A stretch of DNA of 64,000 nucleotides from Macrobrachium rosenbergii. Taxonomy: Eukaryota; Arthropoda; Malacostraca; Decapoda; Palaemonidae. The notes under the pieces are model-generated. The model made no database searches. It had not been told where the DNA came from and worked only from the letters and a program-made list of their open reading frames with translations. The first letter of the stretch is position 1. Every line of letters starts with the position of its first letter. The position numbers and the translations under genes are program-made. Shown one piece after another: positions 51,240-62,749 of this stretch. The DNA is taken from contig NC_089742.1 of the NCBI RefSeq assembly GCF_040412425.1, positions 71,356,506 to 71,420,505 of the forward strand, in the 5' to 3' direction.

Positions 51240-52330
51240 AAACGTTGCTCTAGTCATGCTCTTTCCAATGGTATGACTTATAAGCCCCTGCACCATTATC
51301 TATAAGAGCTATTCTAGGTTGAAAACCAATGTTTTTTTCATCTGAAAGATTATGGCCAAAATTGGCTTGTGCGGTTAATTAGAAAGGGATTTATGCGACT
51401 CAACTCGGTGAAAGGTAAAATGTGGCATACTACAGCCGTAGATTGTGCACATACAATTTGGGCTTCTTTAACATAAAGAATTGGGATGCAACTATGTACA
51501 TCTGGGACAAAGCAACAGCAAAGAGGGGCTCTATTGACTGGATTAAGGATAATCATGACCCAGAGAAATAGACAAAACTAGTTATTTTCACAGATGATAC
51601 AGTAGTTCTGGACAAAATAAAAACTTGAATGTGACACTCTCATTACTCAGGTTGATTCATGAGAAGTGTTTCTTCACCATTGAGCATTACTTCTTAGTTC
51701 TGGGACATTCGTACATGCCTTGCGATTGCAATTTTGGGAATATTGAACGTGCACTTAGAAAGCATGCAAACATTGAAACAAAACAAGACTACATTCGCCT
51801 GATAAAGAATGCTGTCAGGAGAGGCTTTAAAGCCAAGGAGCTTGAACAAAAGGACTTCCTTAATATCAATGAACTCATTGATATTAAGGAAGTCCTATGT
51901 TGTAAAAACACGTAAGGCCAAGGAAATGAATTTTAAGGGATTCAGGGGTCGTAGTTTATGATTGTGGCTACAAGGAAAGCTTTAAAATAAAGGGGTCGTA
52001 TAGTGAAGATGCCCCTCTTTATAATATTCGCATGATGAGAGGGAAAGCGAAATTCAGTGCAAAAGCCTTCAACCTTGTGGAAGTTGCCTTGCAACCAATA
52101 TAAAATGGCCCCATTCATATTGCCAGTGACAAGTTGGAGGACCTTGAAACCCTTTGCCTGTACATAGCTCCTGTAAAGCAAGAGTATTTCCGGCAAATTA
52201 TTGCTGCACAGAGTACCCTCCCCGCCCCCCCTCCTGAGCCTGCACCTAAACAGGGCGTCCCAGTCGTCGTGAGCAAGATGAATTTGCAGAGGATGACGAT
52301 GATGAGGTGCAGGAGATTCTTTTTGACTAC
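51240..52330 (+). mobile_element. DUF7869-type DNA transposon relic
   Basis: Pieces KGKMWHTTAVDCAHTIWASL, then HYFLVLGHSYMPCDCNFGNI (51625-51915), then DKLEDLETLCLYIAPVKQEYF near 52120-52195. The run HYFLVLGHSYMPCD-x-x-FG-x-IE and a closing DL-x-x-L-x-x-Y-I segment are characteristic of the DUF7869 proteins found many times over in arthropod genomes and regarded as transposon-derived. Stops and shifts throughout. No terminal repeats identified. Confidence 0.6.
51851..51896. repeat. Perfect 22-bp palindrome, 2-bp spacer
   Basis: Arms 51851-51872 and 51875-51896 are exact reverse complements. It lies at the 3' end of the best DUF7869 open frame, where the upstream arm still encodes QKDFLNINE. 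A template-switch scar is likely. Confidence 0.95.
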
Positions 52331-52700
52331 TAAGTCAAATCAGTGGGGGGAGGGAGGGGGGTTGGCGTTTGGAGCAGATGCAAGATCTTCGGGAGGGTGA
52401 GTGTTATCATTAATTATTTTGTTTTATTGCCATTGCATTAATGTTTTTGTCCTTGTTCATTCAATTTACAGTCTTATTTTTTTTTCTAATGCTTAATCAT
52501 TGCTTTAGGGTAAGATTGTGTTTGTTGTTTTTGTGTTTGCTTGCATGCATGCAATTTTATTATTATCTTATTCCAATATTATTTTGTGGTGATCAATGTG
52601 TTACAAAATATTCTTATTGTACATTTAATTTTATAACAATGTTTTTTTCATTGTACTGTTTAATGTTGCATATTATGAAAATGCTGTTTGCCTGTGCTCC
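52331..52700. other. No feature recognised
   Basis: AT-rich intronic sequence between the DUF7869 relic and the tandem repeat. Confidence 0.4.
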
Positions 52701-53360
52701 CTTAAGGCAAATTAGGGAATTCTTAGGGTTAGGTTATTAAAATGAAACAACGTAACAATAAAAAAATACCTTTATTGTTATTTTATTTTATTATTTTTTT
52801 TTTTTTACTTAAAACTGTAAATTGCTTCCATTTTGCTATTTTGCGTATGATTTTACGAGAGCTTGTGCACCTGCAGTACATATTAGGGACTTCTGAAGGT
52901 TGAGGGATTAAAATGAAACAATGTAACAAGAAAAAATGCCTTTAATTTTATTATCTTTTTTTTCTCGTAAATTCCTTCCTCTTTGCTATTGTGCGTATGT
53001 TTTGACACGCGCTTGCAAATCTGGAATACAATTTTAGGACTTTGGGGGTAGTTGGGGTTGGAATGAAACAACTATCCACCAAAAAAGTCTTTATTTCTAA
53101 ATTACAATATAGAAAAATATTCGTTTTTATTGTACTATTTTGCGTGTGTTTTTACACGCGCATGCGCGCCAATAATGCAATGGTGTGTTCTGAGGGATGC
53201 GAGGGGTTATGGTGAAATGATTTTATAGCAAAAAATCTTTATTGTCATTTACAACCCAAAAAGTATTAATTATTTAATGATTTTATTTTATTGTCTGCTT
53301 TGATGCACGCTTGTGTGCGCGCAAACAATTCCCAAACAAATTTTGGGGGTCTGTAAAAAT
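52701..53360. repeat. Degenerate tandem repeat, about 150-175 bp unit
   Basis: Four to five diverged copies. Each has TTAGGGAYTTCTGAGG-like start, RATGAAACAA, then CTTTATT, then TGCGTATGWTTTTACRCGCGC. Starts are near 52708, 52883, 53033, 53186 and 53340. The GCGCG-containing part stands out in AT-rich sequence. Not coding. Confidence 0.7.
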
Positions 53361-53589
53361 TCCAACATCATAATCTATAACTTGCCACAAGTTTCATCTT
53401 AATATCTTTAATGGTTTTCCTGCTACAAACTTTTAACTTTAACCCTTTGTTTCTCATTTTCTATGGCCTTTTTATATTTTTTAAAAAATGGCATATTGGC
53501 CCCTATCTCCTTATATGCCTGAATTGTGCTTCTATTTTCCATCTAAGGTCCCTCCTACTCAAAAGATGGCAACAGTTTTGGTTTCCCCT

Positions 53590-54240
53590 TTGGATTGCCT
53601 TCTTAATCCAACTTTTTGTTCCTGTGTAATATACAAACCCTTGGTCTTTATTAGAGGAATTACCTTCAGTGCAGCTGAAAACTGGCCGTTAAACTTTTAA
53701 CAAGGTGGTGTGGTAGTTAAATATCGCACAACCGAGTGGGAGTCCCACCTGCCCAGTTGGTAGATCGTCGCTATAGCTTTGGCCGAGCTATAGTGTGGTT
53801 GTGCTGCGCTCTCCTCTGCCCTGCTTGCCATTGTTTTTGCCTTGTTTACTTTGTTGAACATCGCTTCCTTTCCCGGTGGGATTGTTTCATTTTGTGTTTT
53901 CTTTGTGTTGATGTGTTTGTGTGTTTACTTGAAATATGGATAAGCAAGGGTATGGACAGTGTTATTACAGTAATCCCTTGATTATCCAATTTCACCTTAT
54001 CCAGAGTTCAACATCATCCGGACATGACCAGACCCCAGGGACTAGTGATATAATTTTTAAAAAATTGAAAAAGCTGCTCTTCGATGATTGGCAAAGTTAC
54101 GTGGGTCTAAGTAAATGTTGGTAAAACTTCTTATGCTCATAAACAGGCTGAGATGGGTTTTGGGGTGGTGTTTGGAGGGCTGGAAAAGTGTTTCCTGGGT
54201 CAGGGGGTGGTCAGATGGCTGGGCATAATGGGAGGGGAGC
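53590..54240 (+). mobile_element. Partial DIRS copy, left end (C family)
   Basis: It contains ATATACAAACCCTTGGTC, GCCGTTAAACTTTTAACAAGG and GAGTCCCACCTGCCCAG, the same order of blocks as the left terminal repeat of element C at 55875-56035. A short gag-like start (MDKQGYGQCYYSNP) is near 53936. No right end of its own was found. Confidence 0.65.
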
Positions 54241-54351
54241 AGTAGTAATGGTGTTCACAGGAATAAACATGCAGAGAAGGGGTTTTTAGGGAAGGGTGAC
54301 TGGGGAAGGAGTTTCCCAGGCTGGGGGTTGGCTGGGTGGAGAGAGGATAGT

Positions 54352-55352
54352 GGACACGAAACATGGTAATCTCCTGGCCAGCCAGGCAGGAACACAACGG
54401 AAGCAGCCCAGGACATGACCACCAGGAGACGGGGGCTGCTTCGGGTGCTCGTTCGTGAGCCGCTCCGAGTGCTTGAGATTCTATGGAATATCAAGTATCC
54501 CGATCTGGTCTGGGAGTATTTCCTCGGCCCAGTTCGGGAGCAGTGCGAGAGAAAGGGTCCAGGCACCCAGGTGTCTCAGCTCTTCCTGCCAGCACCACAA
54601 GTGCTCCCCAAGCGCTTGTCGGTGCTCAGTCTTGTTCCCAGCCTGGTGTCTCGATCCTGTCAGTTCGAACACCAGAAGAAGCAGGGAAGAGATTCCCTTC
54701 GGGAGTTCTGCGGGACTTCTAAGGGACTGACTCTCTTCAGGGAGACAAGTTTCTCTCGTTGGCTCTTCCGCCCTTGGCGAGAACCACCGCATTCTCCAGT
54801 GGGGTCTGGCGTTTTAGGCAAGGGCCGCGCCCTGTTGCTAGTCTTGGAAGTCTGCGTCTAAGACTCGTTCTGTGCCTGGCTCTTTTTCTGATCTCTTAGG
54901 AAACTGAAAGCAGCCGTTCCCGATCTTTGGGAGTCTCATGGGTAGCTCGAATTCCATGAATCATGAGTGCTCTCCTGACGAGAAAGTGCCAAGACACCCA
55001 GGTGTCTGGTGCCGACGCCAGGTGTCTCAATACTGCCCGCCAGCTGCTTCGGTTGCTTGCAACCCTTGCAGTTCCCGAGGGGCCGAGTGTCGGGGGCCGC
55101 CGTGGTCCTTGCTTCCATGACCAGATGAACTCTTTTCTTCAGAGAAGGAGTTCATTCAGGTCGAGACACCAAATATACAATTATTCTTGCCTCGGAGGGT
55201 TCGGCCAACTGCAGTTCTGTGGGCAATTCTGGTGCTTAAGAAGAAGGACTTTGTCCCAATTTCAGATCTCCGGTTTTGTAAGTCCCGAGTTAGCTCGACT
55301 TAGGAACAAAGCATGCTTGGTTCTGTCTTTCTCTTGCAGAAATTTGCCAGAT
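54352..55352 (+). repeat. Copy of element C internal segment, rearranged
   Basis: 54426-55352 is a direct copy of 58059-59050 with many small deletions but few substitutions. Immediately left, 54352-54426 is the reverse complement of about 57622-57702, also from element C. The block is bracketed by similar host strings (CCCAGGCTGGGG and GGTGGAGAGAGG at about 54314-54347 and 55353-55385). No function suggested; the frame has no recognised domain. Confidence 0.85.
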
Positions 55353-57115
55353 ACCCAGGCTGGGGTTAGATGGGTGGAGAGAGGTAGGTGTTTGACTTCA
55401 TTAGAGCCTTTTTATGTTTTGTGTGTTTTACGTTTATGCTTTTTCTGTTTTATTAAAGGATATCACAGTTCTGTAGTGTAATGTGTAATGAAGTAATCAT
55501 GCACGAAAAAAAGATATACTGTACTGTAATAAAATACAGTAATCATGTGCAACACAATGAAAGAGGAGAGAGAAAACAACCTTCCCCGCAGTTAGAAACA
55601 CACCTTTGTATGTACATATAGCATATAACACACAAACAAACACATGCAAATAACAGTATACATACCCACCGTCCCTATCTCCCCCCATCATACCATTCAT
55701 ATTATATATACATTTGGACACTATACAAATTAGATCTATCCCTTTTAACAAGGGCATAGGTAGTGCTACTTGCAAGACAGTTTTGGGTTTGACCAGAGAA
55801 TCTGCCTTCTGTCTTGGATTCCCTTACAAAGGATTTTATGGTCCTCCAATGTTTTTTCCTTAAGTACCCTTTGTTCCAACACGATATACAAACCGTCGGT
55901 CCTTTACATTAGGAATTACTTTCAGCGTAGGCTGGAAATGGCCATTAAACTCTTGAACAAGGTGGTTAGGCAGTAACTACTGCCAGGTAGGTGGGAATAC
56001 CTGCCTGCCCAGATGTAAACATTCCAGTTTGCTTTCAGCCGTCATGCATTGCAGACGTGGTTTCGGATCTCTCCGCCTGACTGTTGTTAAGCTCTTATTA
56101 TCCCGGTGGGATCTTAATGTCTTTTTCTGTATGTACTGTGCGTGTTTGATATTTATTAATACAAACCCATGATTTGTGATAACCTTGCATAGCCGTCATT
56201 CCCCTGCGCTGTGTCTTGGGTTTGACAGCCAAGGGCATATTTAAAGGAGCGTAACCAAGTGGTAATGCTTCTCTTCCAGTAGCCCTTTATTTAGATACTG
56301 AAGGCATTCCCCTGTACAATAGGAAATATTAGATTGGGACGTAATATCTTCGCTCCCCTACGTTGATCAGGACGTAAGAGTTCACTTCCCTTCTTGGGCT
56401 TCTGCCCTCCGTGTACAAGGACATGACTACTTCCTTCTTACTTGTGCTGAGTGTTGTTTTCGCCATCTGCACTTAGAGAGTTGCGGGGCAGGTGGGAGGT
56501 TGCGGATGTCGTCTGTAAGTTTCACTTCCACAGTGCCCTTGGTGGCCTCCCCTCCGTCCTTTTCCCTCCCGTAGGTTCTTCCTTATCTCTCCTTCAGTAG
56601 AGATCTCTCTCCTTCCCCCTCTTCGCTCGCTTACCAGGCAAAGACTGTGGGGGGGCAGTTGGGCGACCTTTTCTTGGGTACCTCCTCTCGCTTCGTAGGG
56701 CAGTTCCCCTCGTAGCGAGAGGAGTTTCCCTCTCTAATCATCTTTGCTTTTTCTTTCAGGTTGACAGTGAGCATCGCAGACAGCAGTAGTTGGCTGGATA
56801 TCTCGGGGGATATCTCACATGAAGGAGTCCCAACATTCATTTAGTGTTGCTTCGGGATTGACCACAATACCTGGCTGGATGACGTAGTTCCATATCGGGA
56901 TCGTTCCGACTCTGTTCCCGCCAATGTGGATCGATCACTGTCATTGCTGGCCTTCATGTATGCTGTGGCAATGCCTCTGGGATATCGTTTGTCCATCTGC
57001 TCCTGCTATTCCCTGTGTTATGCTCCTGTTAACTCGACGACAGTCTCTGGGCAGCTCTTCCTGGTCTCCTGCCGCAGCTGTCCTGATTGTTCCTGTCGCT
57101 GCTGGTGACTTTCAT

Positions 57116-57751
57116 GTGACGTTCCTGGCCATTGCAGTAGCTCCTGCCTTCTGAACTGCTTCTGTAGCTCCTGCATCAGCTGTCCTGATCGTCCCTGCTG
57201 CTTCTCCTGGTGGTCATTCCCAGGGCCACTTCCATTGTGTTCCTGTCAGCTGCCTTGGAGGTTACAATGTCTGCCATCCTGTAGAAGATGTTGGCGTGAA
57301 GGTGTAGGAAGTCGCCTTGTGGAAGTGACATTCCTGGCTGTTGCAGTAGCTCCTGCCTTCCGAACCACTACCATAGTTCCTGCATTGGCTGTCCTGATCA
57401 TGCCTGCCGCTTCTCCTGGCTGTTGTGCCCGGGGCCGCTTCCGTTGTGTTCCTGCCAGCTTCCCTGGATGTTACGATGCTTACCATCCTATAGAAGATGT
57501 GGGCATAAAGGTGAAGGAAGTCGCCCTGTGGAAAGTGACGTTCCTGGCCATTGCAGTAGCTCCTGCCTTCTGAACCGCTGCCGTAGCTCTTGCATCAACT
57601 GTCCTGATCATGCCTGCTGCTTCTCCTGGTGGTCATGTCCTGGGCTGCTTCCGTTGTGTTCCTGCCTGGCTGGCCAGGAGATTACCATGTTTCGTGTCCA
57701 CTATCCTATAGAAGATGTCGGAGTGGAGGTAAAGGAAGTAACCCTGTGGAA
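57116..57751 (+). repeat. Three tandem copies of a 209-217 bp unit
   Basis: Units 57116-57324, 57325-57534 and 57535-57751. Each begins GTGACRTTCCTGGC, contains GCAGTAGCTCCTGCCTTC, GCTTCTCCTGG and CCGTTGTGTTCCTGCC, and ends with AAGGAAGTCGCCCTGTGGAA or similar. The unit may encode part of a gag-like protein, but no conserved frame is evident. Confidence 0.9.
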
Positions 57752-58058
57752 GTAGCCGCCGTCTTCTTCATCTTACCTTTGATTTCGTCTTCTGCTGCCT
57801 CTTCCCTTCCTCTCCCGAGGTCCAAGTGGGTCCCGGGAATTGGACAGACCTCCATCGGCTGAAGGCTGCTTCTTCCCCTTGATGCCCTTGGACGTCTAGG
57901 GACTGCCTCCTTCCGAGGAGGCGGTGGGTCTCTCAGTGGCTCTTCCCGACCTTCAGGTTAGGAAACCAATTCACATACCCTGGGTTTTGTGTTTCCGGAG
58001 CTGCGGCCGCGCAGACCTCAGTTTATGATCCCGTTCCCAGTCCTAGAGGTTCTGCCTC

Positions 58059-59050
58059 TAAGACGGGGGCTGCTTCGGGTGCTCGTTCGTGAGCCGCTCC
58101 GAGTGCTTGAGATTCTATGGAATATCAAGTATCCCGATCTGGTCTGGAGAGTATTTCCTCGGCCCAGTTCGGGAGCAGTGCGAGAGAAAGGGTCCAGGCA
58201 CCCAGGTGTCTCAGCTCTTCCTGCCAGCACCACAAGTGCTCCCCAAGCGCTTGTCGGTGCTCAGTCTTGTTCCCAGCCTGGTGTCTCGATCCTGTCAGTT
58301 CGAACACCAGAAGAAGCAGGGAAGAGATTCCCTTCGGGAGTTCTGCGGGACTTCTAAGGGACTGACTCTCTTCAGGGAGACAAGTTTCTCTCGTTGGCTC
58401 TTCCCGCCCTTGGGCGGGAACCAATTCACATTCTCCAGTGGGGTCTGGCGTTTCGGGGGCCGCGAAAGCGCGGCCTTGAGAGGCCGCGCCCTTGTTGCTA
58501 GTCTTGGAAGTCTGCGTCTAAGACTCGTTCTGTGCCTGGCTCTTTCGATCTCTTAGGAAACTGAAAGCAGCCGTTCCCGATCTTTGGGAGTCTCATGGGT
58601 AGCTCGAATTCCATGAATCATGAGTGCTCTCCTGACGAGAGAAAGTGCCAAGACACCCAGGTGTCTGGGTGCCGAGACGCCAGGTGTCTCAATACTGCCC
58701 GCCAGCTGCTTCGGTTGCTTGCAACCCTTGCAGTTCCCGAGGGGCCGAGAGTGTCGGGGGCCGCCGTGGTCCTTGCTTCCAAGAGCGTTCTCGACCAGAT
58801 GAACTCTTTTCTTCAGAGAAGGAGTTCATTCAGGTCGAGACACCAAGCTTCTCCCTTGCCTTGACAGAATACGAATTATTCTTGCCTCGGAGGGTTCGGC
58901 CAACTGCAGTTCTGTGGGCAATTCTGGTGCTTAAGAAGAAGGACTTTGTCCCAATTTCAGATCTCCGGTTTTGTAAGTCCCGAGTTAGCTCGACTCTTAG
59001 GAACAAAGCATGCTTGGTTCTGTCTTTCTCTTGCAGAAATTTGCCAGATA
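58059..59050 (+). repeat. Element C segment, longer copy of 54426-55352
   Basis: This copy keeps short inserts missing in the other, including a GC-rich inverted stretch near 58458-58490 and about 25 bases near 58850. It is embedded in element C and is likely the source or the less damaged copy. Confidence 0.85.
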
Positions 59051-59669
59051 CCTCGGTAATCAAGGTTCGTACTAGGGCACTGCCTTGTCCTTTGGACAAT
59101 GGCCAAGACCTTGGGGTCTTAGTCATATCGACTCGACCTTGAGTTCAAGCCAGCCCCCCCTCAACTCCTAAGAAGTCCCAGGCTTCGATAGAAGATTGCG
59201 GAACATAGCCCACTCCTACCCTTCTAGGAAAGTGTGCATAACTGTGTCTCTTTCCATCCTCTTTCCCATAAGGGAGGAGGGAAGAAGGGAAGAGAGAAAG
59301 AAGTATCGACTGGGAAGAAGTTCTCCTACTGGATGAAATGATACTTATCAAGTCTCTGGAGCTGGCAGCAACACTGCCGAGACCTGGGAATGGATTCCTT
59401 CAGGAGAAGTATCTATTTCTCTTAGGTCTCGGTAATTCTTTTCATCCCGCTTCCTCTCCCGTGCTCCCTATTCGGGAAATGCCAGCCTGGCTAGAGCTAA
59501 TTGTCTCTGTATCCTGTCATCTTGAAGAAGCTTCTCCATGGCGGAGTCTGAATGGAAGCCTGCTTTCATTCCTCCATCCTTCTTTCCTCTTCGAAGTATG
59601 AGGAAGGAGTTAGGCTAATGCTTGACTGAAGGAACCTTCGAATATGCTTTCATAGTCCCATCACATCAT

Positions 59670-60010
59670 GTGTCTACTTATGGATTCACCGATCGAGGAA
59701 TAGGCGCACACCTGTAAGACTTTCTCTTGAAGGTGTGGGACCGAGACGATTAGTACCTTCTCATCACCATCGTAGACTCAAGGCAGCCTTCTGGCCTTCC
59801 GAGAATTCAGGATGAGTTTTGCGACACTCAGTGGTTCGTTGAACAACAAACCACAGTAGTGGCATTTGTCGACAAACAAGAGGGAATCGTTTTTGCCTCC
59901 TGTTTCATCTGTCAACATTTGCAGGTACTCGAGTGTTCTATAGCGCACTCAACATCTCAATTAGCCAGATGCATATCCCCGGTGGGGATGTATTGGCAGG
60001 CAAGCTTGGC
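59670..60010 (+). pseudogene. DIRS C RNase H remains
   Basis: Scraps YGFTDRGIGAHL (first Asp motif, normally TDAS-x-x-GWGAHL) and TTVVAFVDKQEG (later Asp motif, normally N/D-K-Q-G-G), followed by VLECSIAHSTSQLA in the same frame. Stops separate them. These motifs, with their spacing, fit a DIRS RNase H, and agree with the terminal repeat layout. RT and recombinase could not be recognised elsewhere in the element. Confidence 0.6.
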
Positions 60011-61902
60011 CTCGGGTTTGAGTGATCGGGACAGAATGTGCTGCTCACTCAAAGATTCACGAAGAGATTGCTTGACTGAGAAATCCCTACCATCTTTCTG
60101 TTGCCTCCCTGCACAAGTCGGTAGTTTTTTCTCACTCCTTCATACCAGACCCAGGGGCCGGTACGGCGAGGCATACTGTCTTTCTGGGAAACTTGATAGC
60201 TGCATTTTTCCCTCTGTATTTGTCTGTTTCGCTAGGGGTTCTCAAGTATTGCTCACCCCGAGTTACAGACAAATGTTGGAAGACTTCACCTCTCGCCCGA
60301 CCTGATAGCCGAGGCATCAAGAAGAGTTCTGCTTTACCCAACCTCCTGTAGCAGCTACACAAGAAGCAGTTCTTTGGGCAGTACATCTTGGTGTGTTCAG
60401 GACTGGGAGACCTTCCAGCTTCCCTTGCAAGCATAGGCTTTCTCACTGAGCAGCAGCGGCTATTCCTGGATATCTCTTGAAGTCCTCTGCAACACTCCCA
60501 GGGACTGGAGCCGTCTTCACTGGTGGGTGTCGTTGCGGAACTCCTTCTCGGGTCAGAGTCGCTCTTCAAGTCTGGACTTCCTCGTCTTCTCTGCCGAGGG
60601 TTGCTTCTTTCCCTTCCATTTGTGAAGAACGTAGGCCCTTGCGACATAGTCTTCCATCTGAAGTAGCCTCCTCCTCAGTCAAGATTTAGCTACAGATGAA
60701 AAGCTTCTTCGGTCTTGATGTCCCAGGGAACTGTTCCCTGGGTGGCATGTGACTCTCATTTATGGTTCCTGTCCCATGCTGCACACGCCTTTACGAGAGT
60801 CGTCGGATAGAGATGTGCCCTTGTAGGACCATCTCTCTTCTTGCTCCGGCCTGGGCGTAGAAGATGGAAGAACAGGTGAAGGGGATCAATACCTCGACTC
60901 CTTCTCAGATGTCGTAGGTGGACTCCGAATCCTTCAGCATCTATTGTCGGGTTCGAGTCGTCCTTGTTCCCCTCCTCTTTGGACTTTGTATTAATGATCC
61001 AGATCATTTGTTACTTTGTCCTTTAGGGAGCTGTGGTACTTTCCGAAGAGGCTTGACACTCCTAACCTGGATGTCGTCAACATTTTCGCTAGTACTCTCT
61101 CTCCCAAGGAAGAAATGTCTAAGGACACATCTTCCTCCTGACTTCATGAAGCGATCGAAGGAGGTACTTAGCAGCTGACAACAACAATACCAGTACCTTC
61201 CACCTGAGAGCTCACGAAGCCGAAGGCTTGGTCCATCCCTTACATTCCAGAAGTTTCTGTCAGGCTGGAATTAGGACATGGTCTCGTGGACCACACTCTT
61301 GTCTTCCTATGGTCTTGCCCACAGGCCCTTGGAACCTTTTTTCCTTGGCCCTGTGGTGGCTGCTCAACAGGTTGTGTTTTCTTACCTGGCTCCTTCAAGA
61401 GGATGAGTAGCATCTCTCCGAAGGTGTTGGTTCTGGAAGTGAGAAGGATACCGAGAGTGGCTGGCCTCTCTTCCTCCTCCTTCCCCATCCTTCTACTTCT
61501 CCTCCTTCGGGATGAGAATAGGACCCGAACCAACACATGCTAGACCTGGTGCTGATGCAGTAAGACTAACATCAAGCACCCATTCTATTTTTCTCCTAGA
61601 ATCGTAGAAGCAATTCTGCTCCTTCCTCTAGCGAGGGGAGGAAGGAAAGTCTGGCAATAAGGGAAACTCTATCTCAGCTTTTCCGTACTGCCTCCAACTC
61701 TTAAGATTCTTCCAGCCTATTTCGTACGAGACAATTTCCTCGCTCATGCAAAAAGGTCCAGTATCTGACATTTGATCTTGCAGTTTCTACACTCCAATCA
61801 ATATGTCAGAGGCTTGGGTACTCCTTGCTCTTTCGACCAGGAGTGCAGAACTGTAGTCAGTTTAGGAGACTCACTCAGATTCCTCCCTCCAACCAGTGAG
61901 TC

Positions 61903-62010
61903 TTCCTAATGTAAGGGACCGACGGTTTGTATATCGTGTCGGAACAAATCACAGTTTTTGAAAGTAAATTGTATTTTTCATAACTATACAAACCTGAGGT
62001 CCTTTACATT
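61903..62010 (+). repeat. Internal complementary region of DIRS C
   Basis: The first half (GACCGACGGTTTGTATATCG) is the reverse complement of the left outer end at about 55870-55905. The second half (TTTTTGAAAGTAAATTGTAT, ACTATACAAACCTGA) is the reverse complement of the right outer end at about 62195-62246. Confidence 0.85.
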
Positions 62011-62430
62011 ACATATTATGCCCACCTCATGCCACTGCTCAATCTGAGCTTGGACCGAAAGACAAACTGGAATGTTTACATCCGGGCAGACGGGTATTCC
62101 AGCCTACCTGGCGGTAGTTACTGCCTAACCACCTTGCTCAAGAGTTTAACGGCCGTTTCCAGCCTACGCTGAAAGTCATTCCTAATGTAAAGAATGTCAG
62201 GTTTGTATAGTTAGGGAAAATACAACTTACTTTCAAAAATTGTGGTTTTGTAATGCAGGCTACTCTGGCCCAGCCCCCTACTGCTCTGATCAATCATCTC
62301 ACCAGACTGGTAGGGGGTTACAGGAATCATGAAATCCCCTGCTTGCTTGTACAACCAGGCTCATGACATTTCTGGGTGGTGTTCAACTCCAGTTGAAGGT
62401 GATGGTTTGGATTTCCATAGAAATAATAAC

Positions 62431-62610
62431 AAGTTTTAAAAGTAATTTGTATTTTTCATAGGTGTACAAACCACAGCCTTTTATGTACTTGAATGCACCT
62501 CAGCTGTCCCTATGTGTCCCTGCGGCCAGAGGAAAAGTGGCTAGTATCAGTAGGTGAGTGACAGGTATCCCCTTGCTAGCCCTCCTTAACCACCAGTTAA
62601 CTTCCTTGTT
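62431..62610 (+). mobile_element. DIRS-type end relic next to SKA2 exon 3
   Basis: AAAAGTAATTTGTATTTTTCATAGGTGTACAAACC resembles, in two blocks, the internal complementary region of C (AAAGTAAATTGTATTTTTCAT, TACAAACC). It is followed by GCACCTCAGCTGTCC and CAGGTATCCCCTTGC. Likely one end of a further, related element. It ends about 140 bp before the exon. Confidence 0.5.
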
Positions 62611-62749
62611 ACCAAGTTCAACAACTGATGCAGCTTGCTTTGATGGATACTCGTATATAAAAGGCTCCGGTTTTAAAATTTGTTGTATTAATAGACTGCA
62701 TAAAGTATATAGTAATATTTTGTGTATACTACTACGCCTTTTTCCACAG

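Larger units (their letters stand above)
55870..62246 (+). mobile_element. DIRS-like retrotransposon C, heavily decayed
   Basis: About 6.4 kb. Inverted terminal repeats at about 55883-56035 and 62030-62213 share TTTCAGCGTAGGCTGGAAA, GGTTAGGCAGTAACTAC and GATGTAAACATTCCAGTTTG. An internal complementary region is at about 61903-62010. Coding remains are limited to RNase H scraps near 59670-60010. It contains a 210-bp tandem repeat (57116-57751) and the source of the duplicated segment at 54352-55352. Sense orientation in SKA2 intron 2. Distinct family from A and B. Confidence 0.82.

Noticed and set aside
54415..54861. 148-codon frame and overlapping frames in the duplicated segment as a host gene
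   Set aside because: Copied from element C, broken by small deletions, and no recognised domain.
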